In this document: one piece after another, positions 53,638 to 61,681 of the stretch
How the letters are laid out: each line of letters starts with the position of its first letter
Numbering within the stretch: position 1 is the stretch's first letter
Source: Psychrobacter immobilis
GTDB lineage: Bacteria; Pseudomonadota; Gammaproteobacteria; Pseudomonadales; Moraxellaceae
DNA: 64,000 bases
NCBI RefSeq assembly: GCF_904846065.1
Contig: NZ_CAJGZV010000001.1
Location: 868,001 to 932,000, forward strand
Reading direction: 5' to 3'
Program-made: the position numbers and the translations under genes
The notes under the pieces: model-generated
Databases searched by the model: none
What the model was told of the DNA's origin: nothing
The model's input: the letters and a program-made list of their open reading frames with translations, nothing else

Positions 53638-54471
53638 ATGAGTGATAATATTCAGACAGTAACCGTGCTTAGTAAGACTACGTGGACGCCAAACCTATTT
53701 AGCTTCACTGTCAGCCGTCCTGATAGCTTTAAGTTTACTGCGGGTCAATTTGTGCGTTTGGGCGTCAATCCCAGTCAATTAAAATATTACCAGCAGCAAC
53801 AAGGCGACACCGTTAACGATGTACCTGATGCTGCATTGAATGAAGACATCTTTCGGGCTTATTCCATCGTCTCTTCACCTTTTGATGAAGTATTAGAATT
53901 TTTCTCTATTGTCATCCCCGATGGTGCATTTACGTCGCAGTTGCAGCATTTAGAAGTGGGCGATGAGCTGCTGCTTAATACTATGCCGTTTGGTTTTTTG
54001 ACGTTAGCACGTTATCAAAAGCCTTTACCAAAAGATTTATGGCTGCTCGCGACTGGAACGGGCTTGGCACCATTTTTGTCAATGTTACAAGATTTGCAGA
54101 CGTGGGAAGATTACGAGCACATCATCTTGGCTTATAGTGCGCGCTCGATAGAAGAGCTTGCCTATATCGACAAGATTGAAAGCTTGCAAGAAGACTTTGG
54201 TTCTCTGGTTGACAATCCTGCAAAACTAATCTTTATTCCCATCGTTACCCGTGAACCTGTCGAAGGCGCAATGACAGAGCGTTTGCCCAAGCTGCTGCTG
54301 GATGGCACGCTACAAGAGCGCGCAGGGATTGCCTTAGATATTGATAGCACGCACGTCATGTTATGTGGCAATCCAGACATGGTGGAAGACACCAAAGAAG
54401 CGCTCAAGACTTTAGGTTTGGTGATGAATCGTCGCGGCGAGGGCAATATTGCGGTAGAAAATTACTGGTAG
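53638..54471 (+). CDS. fpr: Ferredoxin--NADP+ reductase
   Basis: This FAD enzyme moves electrons between NADPH and ferredoxin/flavodoxin. The FAD motif RAYSIVSSP (about 78-86) is followed by the NADP-binding LLATGTGLAPFLSML and VMLCGNPDMVEDT. The C-terminus GEGNIAVENYW has the aromatic residue that stacks on the flavin. The protein is 277 residues; a Gln/Asp-rich loop at about 48-72 is inserted just before the FAD motif. It has its own terminator. Confidence 0.93.
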   Translation: MSDNIQTVTVLSKTTWTPNLFSFTVSRPDSFKFTAGQFVRLGVNPSQLKYYQQQQGDTVNDVPDAALNEDIFRAYSIVSSPFDEVLEFFSIVIPDGAFTSQLQHLEVGDELLLNTMPFGFLTLARYQKPLPKDLWLLATGTGLAPFLSMLQDLQTWEDYEHIILAYSARSIEELAYIDKIESLQEDFGSLVDNPAKLIFIPIVTREPVEGAMTERLPKLLLDGTLQERAGIALDIDSTHVMLCGNPDMVEDTKEALKTLGLVMNRRGEGNIAVENYW

Positions 54472-54522
54472 TTGCATGATTGATGACGGCACGCTTTAGA
54501 AGCCATTGAAAATTTGCTTGAT

Positions 54523-54577
54523 AAAAAAGCGCTGACGCTAAAAGACAACAATAGTCTCTAAGTGTCAGCGCTTTTTT
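54523..54577. terminator. Bidirectional terminator between fpr and hypothetical gene
   Basis: AAAAAAGCGCTGACGCT pairs with AGTGTCAGCGCTTTTTT with one G-U pair; the loop is about 21 bases. A and T runs flank both sides. Confidence 0.8.
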
Positions 54578-54612
54578 GCTAACTAAAAAACGTCATTTTT
54601 ATACTGAGGGAT

Positions 54613-55392
54613 TTATACCTGACTCGGTTCGGTCGCATCATCTATTGGGTTAATAGGGCCTTGCATCAGCTCAGGCTCATCATCATCGCCGATGATATCT
54701 TCGTTACTGCTGGCAGCCAATAAATCACGATAATTGATTTGAGTTTTCAAAATCATTTGCTCTTCTTCAAGTTCGCCATAGTTGACTTGAACTTTATGCA
54801 AAGTGCTCATGATTTTTTTGTTCTTTTTTAACCAGCGATTGATATCAAGGTAGATAACCTCGTCCTTTGCACGGGCGATATTGATATAGGAGAGAATAAA
54901 GCCTAAAGGGTCTTTTTTCAGAATAGTGTGATAAAACCAAATAAACAGTTTGATACCTTGGCGCTTAATAAACGACTCACAACGTAGATTTAGCACATCA
55001 GTATAAGTCTGTTGACCAAAGACAAATCGCTGGACGTTACGATCGAGCTGTACATGAATCAAACTAAAATTACTCGCCACCTCTGCATAAATGCCACCAG
55101 CATCGACCGTACAGTATAAGCGAAACCAGTCATCATGCATCTCAACACGCAGCTCTAAGATGGCTTTTACATTATCAGTGACGAACTTCTGTAGCGCATC
55201 ATTGACATAAATCTGCGCCACTGGTAGCGACAACTCATCTTCGAATTTATCAGTCGTTCTATGATATATCTGTTTGATTGATTGGGTAAGGCGCTCCCAA
55301 CCATCGCTAAATGATTCGTCGAAACGATAGCCCATATTTTCAAAGAATTCATCAAAATTGTCTGAATTATCCCTGTTATCAAAATCACTCAA
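54613..55392 (-). CDS. Conserved hypothetical cytoplasmic protein
   Basis: The 259-residue protein has an acidic N-terminus rich in Asp, Asn and Phe, a mixed central region (residues about 40-200) and an acidic tail (DDDEPELMQG). No membrane helix, signal peptide or catalytic motif is visible. The LFIWFYHTILKKDPLGFILSY segment is hydrophobic but interrupted by lysines. A gene of similar size may occur in related Moraxellaceae; I do not recognise its function. Confidence 0.65.
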   Translation of the reverse strand: MSDFDNRDNSDNFDEFFENMGYRFDESFSDGWERLTQSIKQIYHRTTDKFEDELSLPVAQIYVNDALQKFVTDNVKAILELRVEMHDDWFRLYCTVDAGGIYAEVASNFSLIHVQLDRNVQRFVFGQQTYTDVLNLRCESFIKRQGIKLFIWFYHTILKKDPLGFILSYINIARAKDEVIYLDINRWLKKNKKIMSTLHKVQVNYGELEEEQMILKTQINYRDLLAASSNEDIIGDDDEPELMQGPINPIDDATEPSQV

Positions 55393-55916
55393 ACTTATTA
55401 TCCTTATAATTATAGGGGAGGTAGCTGACTCAATGGCATAAAGAGCGACTGATTAAAAAATGACAGACTGTTCTGTAATGAAAGCTGGCGAGTGATCATT
55501 ACATGCGTTTTTGCTTAATCAGCAATAATCAGCTCTGTCTATTTACGCCTATTTAACCCGCCCTAATGACACAAAAATTATAAAACAGTATATAACAAAT
55601 ATGATGGCTTCAAAATGGACACATGGGTTTTGTCGCAAATCATTTAATTGGCAATGCTTATATGTTCAAAATACGGTCTAGCGATGACATAGCCGCATTG
55701 GTTTTATATCATTTTTGCTGGTTCCGCTCGTCAATAAATTGACCAAAGGAGATAAATAATGTGTGAGTGGATTAAAATGAGTCGGCAACGGTTGTGCTAG
55801 CGACAGAATTCTATGTCATGTTATGATAGCGCCAGCATAAATCCTGCCCATTATCATAACGCTTATTACTTGCTGTCTTGTATTTATAAGCTCATATTCA
55901 TAAGCTGAGACCCATT
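55393..55916. other. Intergenic region upstream of the tonB-like gene
   Basis: The 524 bases between divergent genes are AT-rich. They contain a tiny ORF with a canonical ribosome binding site (55759-55800) and otherwise nothing I can support. No clear Fur box was seen. Confidence 0.5.
55759..55800 (+). CDS. Possible 13-residue leader peptide
   Basis: AAAGGAG (55745-55751) is seven bases before an ATG that opens a 13-codon frame, MCEWIKMSRQRLC, followed by TAG. Such a strong ribosome binding site before a tiny frame suggests a translated leader peptide. The tonB-like GTG start is 116 bases downstream. Whether it is translated or regulates the next gene is unknown. Confidence 0.35.
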   Translation: MCEWIKMSRQRLC

Positions 55917-56804
55917 GTGGCCTATATCAAAGATTCACAAAGCTATCATTTTTCCGCGCAAGCACCTAAGCGGGATGTTAGTTTACCAGTGGCCATCGTT
56001 ATCGCTGTGGCCGTACACGCCATTATTATTTTTGGTATTGGCTTTTCGATGGGCAAAGATCCTGCAGCAATGATGCAAGATGTGGCAAAAGCGCTAACTG
56101 ACAATATGCAGCCAAATGAAGACGCTCACTTTATTGCTAATGCTTCCCAAGAAGGTGGCGGCACAGTGGAGGAGCAATTAAGACAAGAGAACGACCAAAT
56201 CAGCCCATTGTCTGCTGAGCAAATAAGTGAGACGCAAGATGTGATTAGCCTGCAGCGTCAAGTCCGCCAGCAGCATTACCAAGAAAGCTATCTGCGTACC
56301 ACCTTAAGCTGGCGTCAAGCGAGCGTGGAGTCTGATAATGATAGTAAGCAAGCACAAGATGATATGATGGCGCAAGAAGAGCGTCTGCGTAAACAAATTG
56401 CTACTTTAGAGACACAGCTGTCTCAACGTCAGCAAGTTTATGCAACCAAATCAAAAGTCGTGACGGTCGATAGCAACTCGACGACGCGTGGTGCCGCGGC
56501 TGATTATATTAATACTTTCCGTGAGCATGTCGAACGCATTGGGAATTTGCATTATCCCATGCAGGCACGGGCTCAAGGTATTACGGGCGAAGTGCGCCTT
56601 ATGGTCATCATCAGTAGTGATGGTAATATTGAAGCCATACGTCTGCTTGAAAGCTCCAACTCCACATTATTAGATGAAGCAGCAAAACAATCGGTACGCC
56701 AAGCAGCGCCCTTTGGTAAATTCACCAAAGACATGGAAGATATCGTTGAGCTGCGTTTGATACGTACCTATCGTTACAGCGATAAAGTGGATGTTACTTA
56801 TTAG
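55917..56804 (+). CDS. TonB-family energy transducer
   Basis: The 295-residue protein starts at GTG 55917. A single transmembrane helix (about 22-44) is preceded by a short cytoplasmic part. It is followed by a Gln/Glu-rich coiled-coil region (about 75-180), which replaces the usual proline-rich linker. The TonB C-terminal domain is at about 210-290: YPMQARAQGITGEVRLMV, SDGNIEAIRLLESS and LDEAAKQSVRQAAPFG. TonB energises outer-membrane receptors with ExbB/ExbD, which are not in the window. Its stop codon lies in a TTAGGGCGTGTTGAA sequence that resembles a repeat end. Confidence 0.85.
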   Translation: MAYIKDSQSYHFSAQAPKRDVSLPVAIVIAVAVHAIIIFGIGFSMGKDPAAMMQDVAKALTDNMQPNEDAHFIANASQEGGGTVEEQLRQENDQISPLSAEQISETQDVISLQRQVRQQHYQESYLRTTLSWRQASVESDNDSKQAQDDMMAQEERLRKQIATLETQLSQRQQVYATKSKVVTVDSNSTTRGAAADYINTFREHVERIGNLHYPMQARAQGITGEVRLMVIISSDGNIEAIRLLESSNSTLLDEAAKQSVRQAAPFGKFTKDMEDIVELRLIRTYRYSDKVDVTY

Positions 56805-56912
56805 GGCGTGTTGAATATATAGATGATGAGCGTTAGCTACGCTGCAAACATATAAGATACCAATATTTATAACAAACGAATACCACACACCGCTATAAAA
56901 TAAAGAGTCAGT

Positions 56913-57788
56913 ATGGAATTTTTAGGTTTTACAATAGATGTTGCCAGCTTAACCAGTAACGCATTAAGCTTGGTCATTAAAGTTGCGCTAGCGATATTAA
57001 TATTCGTCGTAGGTCGCTGGCTTGCCAAAAAGGCAGTCACCGTTGCTCACAAAATGATGTTGCGTAGTCGCTTAGATGACACCGTTGCGAACTTTTTAGG
57101 TCGTCTAATCTACGGAGTGTTACTGGTCGTGGTTGCATTAGCTGCCTTGAGCAAGGTTGGCGTACAGACCACCTCAGTCGTCGCTATATTGGGCGGTGCT
57201 GCAGTAGCCATTGGTCTGTCACTAAAAGATCAGTTGTCTAACTTTGCCGCTGGCATCATGATTGTGACCTTTCGTCCCTTTGTGCGCGGCGATTATGTGC
57301 AAATCAGCAGCTACACAGGAACCGTAACAGAAATCACTTTGGTCAATACCCACCTAACGACGATAAACAATCACGATATCATTATCCCAAATAGTGATAT
57401 TACGACTTCAGCCGTGACGAACTATACGGCGCTACCCAACCGCCGTGTCGATATCACGGTCGGTATTGGCTATGATGCCGATATCAAAACTGCCAAAAAC
57501 GTGATGCTGAATTTGGCAAAAAATAATCCGTTGGCCTTTACTGACCCTGAACCTATCGTACGTGTCACCAATTTGGGTGATAACTCAGTAGACTTGACGC
57601 TAAATATTTGGACAACCAATGCTGACTGGTGGACAATGCAGTGTGATTTGCTGGAGCAATTCAAATACGCCTTAGATGATGAAAAAATCGACATTCCATT
57701 CCCGCAGCGTAATGTCCATGTCAAAGGATTGGATCAGATGATTAATCAGATGAGTCAAGCACAAAAGCTACCGATGACCAAAGACTAG
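56913..57788 (+). CDS. mscS: Small-conductance mechanosensitive channel (MscS family)
   Basis: MscS relieves osmotic downshock. The 291 residues have three transmembrane helices. The third is glycine/alanine-rich, as required for the pore: ILGGAAVAIGLSLKDQLSNFAAGIMI, then the beta domain VRGDYVQI and the C-terminal alpha/beta region. The length matches E. coli MscS. It converges with ybeY, 17 bases away. Confidence 0.9.
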   Translation: MEFLGFTIDVASLTSNALSLVIKVALAILIFVVGRWLAKKAVTVAHKMMLRSRLDDTVANFLGRLIYGVLLVVVALAALSKVGVQTTSVVAILGGAAVAIGLSLKDQLSNFAAGIMIVTFRPFVRGDYVQISSYTGTVTEITLVNTHLTTINNHDIIIPNSDITTSAVTNYTALPNRRVDITVGIGYDADIKTAKNVMLNLAKNNPLAFTDPEPIVRVTNLGDNSVDLTLNIWTTNADWWTMQCDLLEQFKYALDDEKIDIPFPQRNVHVKGLDQMINQMSQAQKLPMTKD

Positions 57789-57805
57789 TCGCTAAAAAAT
57801 ATGAA

Positions 57806-58420
57806 TTAAGTATAAGGGTTTGGCAGGCTGAGACCTGCTAAAATCTCAATTTCAAACCGTTCCATCTCATCTTGCTCGGCTTGTCCAAGCTCATGATCAA
57901 AACCCAATAAGTGCAGCACACCATGTATCAGTAAATGGCTAATGTGCTGTGCAGTTGTCTTTTCTTGCTCTGTAGCCTCACGTACTATGACACCATGACA
58001 GATGACCAGCTCACCGAGAGGTAGCGTTGGCATCAGCTCAATAATTGCGGCTGGCAGATCACTTGGATAAGATAAAATATTGGTCGCATAATCCTTACCG
58101 CGAGCTTCCAAATTTAATGCCTGACCCTCAATTTCATCGGTAATGTATATGTCTAATACTTTAGATTTTTCTTGCCACAGCTCAGGGTCGATATCTACAA
58201 AATAGGGTAGCGTTAGACCTTCTTTAATGCGCCCATCGATATAATCCAACGCTGCCATCATCACAGACTGTAAGTGCTTACGATCATAAAAAGTGTCTAG
58301 TATGTCATCATCGATACTACTGGTGGCACTGATATCAAGTGCTGCCAAACTGGCATCATCGCCAGCACGCTCATTTGCATCATGGTTGTCAAAGCTGTTG
58401 TTACCCTTCTCTTGGCTCAT
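57806..58420 (-). CDS. ybeY: Endoribonuclease YbeY
   Basis: YbeY is a zinc-dependent endoribonuclease for 16S rRNA maturation and ribosome quality control. The signature H3xH5xH is HGVLHLLGFDHELG, with WRAGQ-like positions upstream. The protein has 204 residues; an acidic extension of about 40 residues precedes the usual start. It is downstream of phoH/ybeZ, as in most gammaproteobacteria. Confidence 0.92.
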   Translation of the reverse strand: MSQEKGNNSFDNHDANERAGDDASLAALDISATSSIDDDILDTFYDRKHLQSVMMAALDYIDGRIKEGLTLPYFVDIDPELWQEKSKVLDIYITDEIEGQALNLEARGKDYATNILSYPSDLPAAIIELMPTLPLGELVICHGVIVREATEQEKTTAQHISHLLIHGVLHLLGFDHELGQAEQDEMERFEIEILAGLSLPNPYT

Positions 58421-58506
58421 GCCATTATCCTTTTACTTTATTGTAAGATGGTGTGCTTTATCATCTGATATAACCTATGACTAAAGCTAAAAAGCTCTCG
58501 TCGTAA

Positions 58507-58537
58507 AAAGCCGGATTACTGACAGTAATCCGGCTTT
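58507..58537. terminator. Hairpin between phoH/ybeZ and ybeY
   Basis: A perfect inverted repeat, AAAGCCGGATTACT and its complement, has a three-base loop. T-rich sequence lies on both strands nearby. It would attenuate or end the phoH transcript before ybeY. Confidence 0.7.
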
Positions 58538-58572
58538 GCATTTTTATAACATTAAGTAGCAGGCTAGACCGT

Positions 58573-59679
58573 TTATAGCTTGGCTGCAGCATTAGCAATA
58601 ACTTGTTTACGCTCTTGCTCTTTTCTGCGCTCAAACTTACGCTTTTCTTCTAACGCTACTTGTTCTTCATCATAAACATCGTAGGCTTCTACAATTTTCT
58701 GTACCAATTGATGACGTACCACATCTTTTGAATCAAACTTGGTGATATGAATTTCTTCAATACCACTTAAAATTTCCATTGCTTGCGCTAAGCCTGACTT
58801 ATGACCACGTGGCAAATCGACCTGTGTAATATCACCTGTAATTACTGCTCGTGAACCGAAACCCAAACGGGTCAAAAACATTTTCATCTGTTCAGGCGTG
58901 GTGTTTTGCGCTTCATCTAAGATGACAAACGAGTTGTTTAATGTACGACCGCGCATATAGGCAAGGGGTGCGATTTCGATGACTTGTTTTTCAATCAGCT
59001 TGCCCACTTTTTCAACGCCGATCATCTCATATAGCGCATCATATAATGGACGCAAGTAGGGATCGATTTTTTGGGTCAAATCACCGGGCAAAAAGCCGAG
59101 CTTTTCGCCCGCTTCTACCGCCGGACGCACCAATAAAATCCGCTCAATCTCATTACGCTCAAGCATATCCACGGCGCAAGCCACGGCTAAATAGGTCTTA
59201 CCCGTACCAGCAGGACCAATACCGAATGAGACATCAGAGTTCAGTACGTTTTGGACGTAGGTCTGCTGATTGCCACCGCGAGGAATGATACGACCTTTAC
59301 GCGTGCGTAAGCTAACTGGCGTAAACTCGTGAGCTGATTCTAAGTCCGCCTCAGCGTCTGCATTATCCTTGGCTTCTTGCTCATCCGCTTCCATATCTTC
59401 ATCACGAGAAATGCTCGATTGGATAATAAGATGTAGCTCCGCTGCACTAATGTCCTTGGTATTCTGTGCCTCGTCTACCAGTTTATAAATAATACGTTCA
59501 CCGCGCTCGACATTCGATATGTCGCCACTCAAACAGAAGTCACCTTGACGCTGCATGATTTTGATATCGAGGCGTTGTTGGATATATTTCATGTGGTTGT
59601 TGTATTCACCAAGCACGGTTTTGAGCTGTGCTGGTGTCAATGATTCAAACTTTATACGGCGGCTCATGGAATCAGTCAA
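58573..59679 (-). CDS. ybeZ: PhoH-like ATPase (YbeZ)
   Basis: A P-loop ATPase of the PhoH family, a partner of YbeY in rRNA metabolism. Walker A is GPAGTGKTYLA and Walker B is FVILDEAQNTTPEQ, with the family block PYLRPLYDALYEM in between. The N-terminus has a KH-like segment and an acidic linker (about 100-120, DMEADEQEAKDNADAEAD). 368 residues, standard. The C-terminal tail is basic and helical. Confidence 0.92.
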   Translation of the reverse strand: MTDSMSRRIKFESLTPAQLKTVLGEYNNHMKYIQQRLDIKIMQRQGDFCLSGDISNVERGERIIYKLVDEAQNTKDISAAELHLIIQSSISRDEDMEADEQEAKDNADAEADLESAHEFTPVSLRTRKGRIIPRGGNQQTYVQNVLNSDVSFGIGPAGTGKTYLAVACAVDMLERNEIERILLVRPAVEAGEKLGFLPGDLTQKIDPYLRPLYDALYEMIGVEKVGKLIEKQVIEIAPLAYMRGRTLNNSFVILDEAQNTTPEQMKMFLTRLGFGSRAVITGDITQVDLPRGHKSGLAQAMEILSGIEEIHITKFDSKDVVRHQLVQKIVEAYDVYDEEQVALEEKRKFERRKEQERKQVIANAAAKL

Positions 59680-59795
59680 GCGATTATCCTTTTATTATGT
59701 ACCCCAACGCTATGATTTGGTTTTGATGGCATTGCGGGTTTAAGAGATAAAATGGTCGGTCGTTATGGTCTTGGCTTTACGTTATAGAGATAGAA

Positions 59796-59873
59796 ATGAC
59801 GGTAGAATTATTATTCGTTTTAGGAGTGGTGATAAGTAACGGTCTTGCCTTTATTATGGTCGATAGATTTTAA
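59796..59873 (+). CDS. Possible 25-residue membrane peptide
   Basis: An ATG-initiated frame encodes MTVELLFVLGVVISNGLAF followed by six more residues, a single predicted membrane helix with an acidic residue at the N-side and Asp/Arg at the end. The ribosome binding site is weak (AGAGAT). Composition alone supports it, so confidence is low. Confidence 0.25.
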   Translation: MTVELLFVLGVVISNGLAFIMVDRF

Positions 59874-60152
59874 ATTTCAAGCCATACGTCGAACAGATGA
59901 CACTGTTTTTGTACGACGATTGCAACCGCTTTTCGACCTTGATATTTTTATGTCCATTTTTGAGCGGGTTATGACATTGCAAATAACGTTTAGAGCGTTA
60001 TTAAATCAAGCGTTTCAGGTATACGTTTTGGCTACTGTTAAGGCGACAGAGTTGGAGACGATTTGTGGTAATCTATGGATGATGTCGTAGTGCTTTATCG
60101 CGAGGTTTAAAAGATGAATAAAATGATAAAGGCTGATGAAAGCTGACGAAGG

Positions 60153-60214
60153 TTAGGGTGTATTACGCATTCGACTAAGGCTCCACCTATGTATGAATGT
60201 TCAATACGCCCTAA
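60153..60214. mobile_element. 62-bp imperfect inverted-repeat element (possible MITE or remnant)
   Basis: The ends TTAGGGTGTATTACGCATTC and the complement of the other end, TTAGGGCGTATTGAACATTC, agree at 16 of 20 positions. The interior is only 22 bases. A TTAGGGCGTGTTGAA relative lies at 56800-56814. No transposase is present. Confidence 0.4.
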
Positions 60215-60300
60215 AAAATTGAGATAATTCTAGCGATTATTCATCGCTTATAGTGCGTGCGCCCAACAGCGTAAAATAGACATGAAAATTAGGAATAATA

Positions 60301-61608
60301 ATGCAAAATACTGATGTGAATTTATCGAATGCTAAAAAAAAGTTTGAACATAAAAAGGCAGCTACTGAGCAGCAAGTCCTCATCGCTGGTGGTGGTCATG
60401 TGGGATTGTCATTTGCACTGTTGCTAGCGCATCATGGTATTGCTAGCACGTTATTAGAAAAAAATAGCTATCCAACCATCAGTCCAAATGATGACAGCAA
60501 TCGCAGCCATTATTTAGACAGCCGCAATACAGCACTGTCACGTCGTACGGTACAGATTTATCAAGAGATTGGGTTATGGGGTGAGTTGCAAAGTCATGCT
60601 TGTCGTATCGATGCGGTGCAGATTAGTGAGCAGGGCAGCTTTGGGCGTGCACAATTAAATAAAGCTGAAGAGCGGGTCGAGTCATTTGGACAAGTGATGG
60701 AAAATGCGTGGCTCGGACGTAAGCTTTTATTAGCCGCGCAGCAAGAGCCATTAATCACTTTGATCGATAATGCCAATGTCATCGCCGTGACCCAACAAGC
60801 GGATGGGGTGACGCTCAGCTTTAACTATTATGGTGAAGAGGAACATGAGCAGCAATTGCAGGCCAGTGTTTTAGTCGCTTGTGATGGTCGCGATTCGACG
60901 GTACGCCAATTATTAAATATTGGCACGACGACTTATGATTATCAGCAAACGGCTATCGTCGGTGTGGTAGAAACTGACAAGCCACACGCGCATGTAGCGA
61001 TTGAGCGTTTTAGTCCAGCAGGGCCACTGGCGGTGTTGCCACTGACCGATCCAGACGGCGATGGCAATGATGACTATCAAAATGGCCATAGACGCTCGGT
61101 GGTTTGGGTCTGCCAAAAAGGGGAAGAACATAAATACTTAGCAGATGATGCGCATTTCTTGGCGACATTGCAGCAAGCCTTTGGTGAGCGAGCTGGCACG
61201 TTTGTCGCTGCTGGTCGCCGCGGCGCTTATCCACTGACACGCGTGCTGGCAGACAAGCAAGTAGAGGGTCGCTGTGTCATTATGGGCAATGCCGCCCACA
61301 CTTTGCATCCTGTTGCAGGACAAGGTTTTAACCTTTGTATGCGCGATGCCCATGTGCTGGCACAAATGATGAGCGCGCAAGTGCTAAAGGGCGAAGACAT
61401 CGGCGATACGCAACTGTTAAAACGCTATGAAAAAGCACGGCTAAGCGATCAAAAACGCGTCATTCGCTTCTGTGATGCCGTGGTACATGGTTTTACCCAT
61501 CCTAACCCAGCCATCAAGCTGGCAAGGAATGTGGCGTTGGTTGCCTTTGATAAACTGCCAAATATTAAGCCACTAGTCGCTAACTACGCGATGGGGTTAA
61601 AGTCCTAG
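60301..61608 (+). CDS. ubiH: 2-octaprenyl-6-methoxyphenol hydroxylase (UbiH type)
   Basis: A FAD-dependent aromatic hydroxylase of ubiquinone synthesis. The FAD motif is LIAGGGHVGLSFALLLA (about 27-43), the DG motif is ACDGRDSTVRQ, and the C-terminal FAD segment is MGNAAHTLHPVAGQGFNL. GN instead of GD at that place is typical of UbiH. The 435 residues have a longer, polar N-terminus than E. coli UbiH. The next gene is a paralogue, as in many gammaproteobacteria. Confidence 0.88.
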   Translation: MQNTDVNLSNAKKKFEHKKAATEQQVLIAGGGHVGLSFALLLAHHGIASTLLEKNSYPTISPNDDSNRSHYLDSRNTALSRRTVQIYQEIGLWGELQSHACRIDAVQISEQGSFGRAQLNKAEERVESFGQVMENAWLGRKLLLAAQQEPLITLIDNANVIAVTQQADGVTLSFNYYGEEEHEQQLQASVLVACDGRDSTVRQLLNIGTTTYDYQQTAIVGVVETDKPHAHVAIERFSPAGPLAVLPLTDPDGDGNDDYQNGHRRSVVWVCQKGEEHKYLADDAHFLATLQQAFGERAGTFVAAGRRGAYPLTRVLADKQVEGRCVIMGNAAHTLHPVAGQGFNLCMRDAHVLAQMMSAQVLKGEDIGDTQLLKRYEKARLSDQKRVIRFCDAVVHGFTHPNPAIKLARNVALVAFDKLPNIKPLVANYAMGLKS

Positions 61609-61681
61609 TTTGCCATATCACGGTATATTAACGGTTTAGACCAATGTTCTATACGATTGCACTTAACTGTAGGAATAACTT

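Larger units (their letters stand above)
59680..60300. other. Intergenic region upstream of ubiH
   Basis: The 620 bases hold a possible 25-codon ORF (59796-59873) and a 62-bp imperfect inverted-repeat element (60153-60214). An 81-codon TTG-initiated frame at 59845-60090 is not supported. Nothing else is visible. Confidence 0.5.

Noticed and set aside
59845..60090. 81-codon plus-strand frame
   Set aside because: Starts with TTG, lacks a ribosome binding site and overlaps the possible 25-codon frame; no family resemblance.
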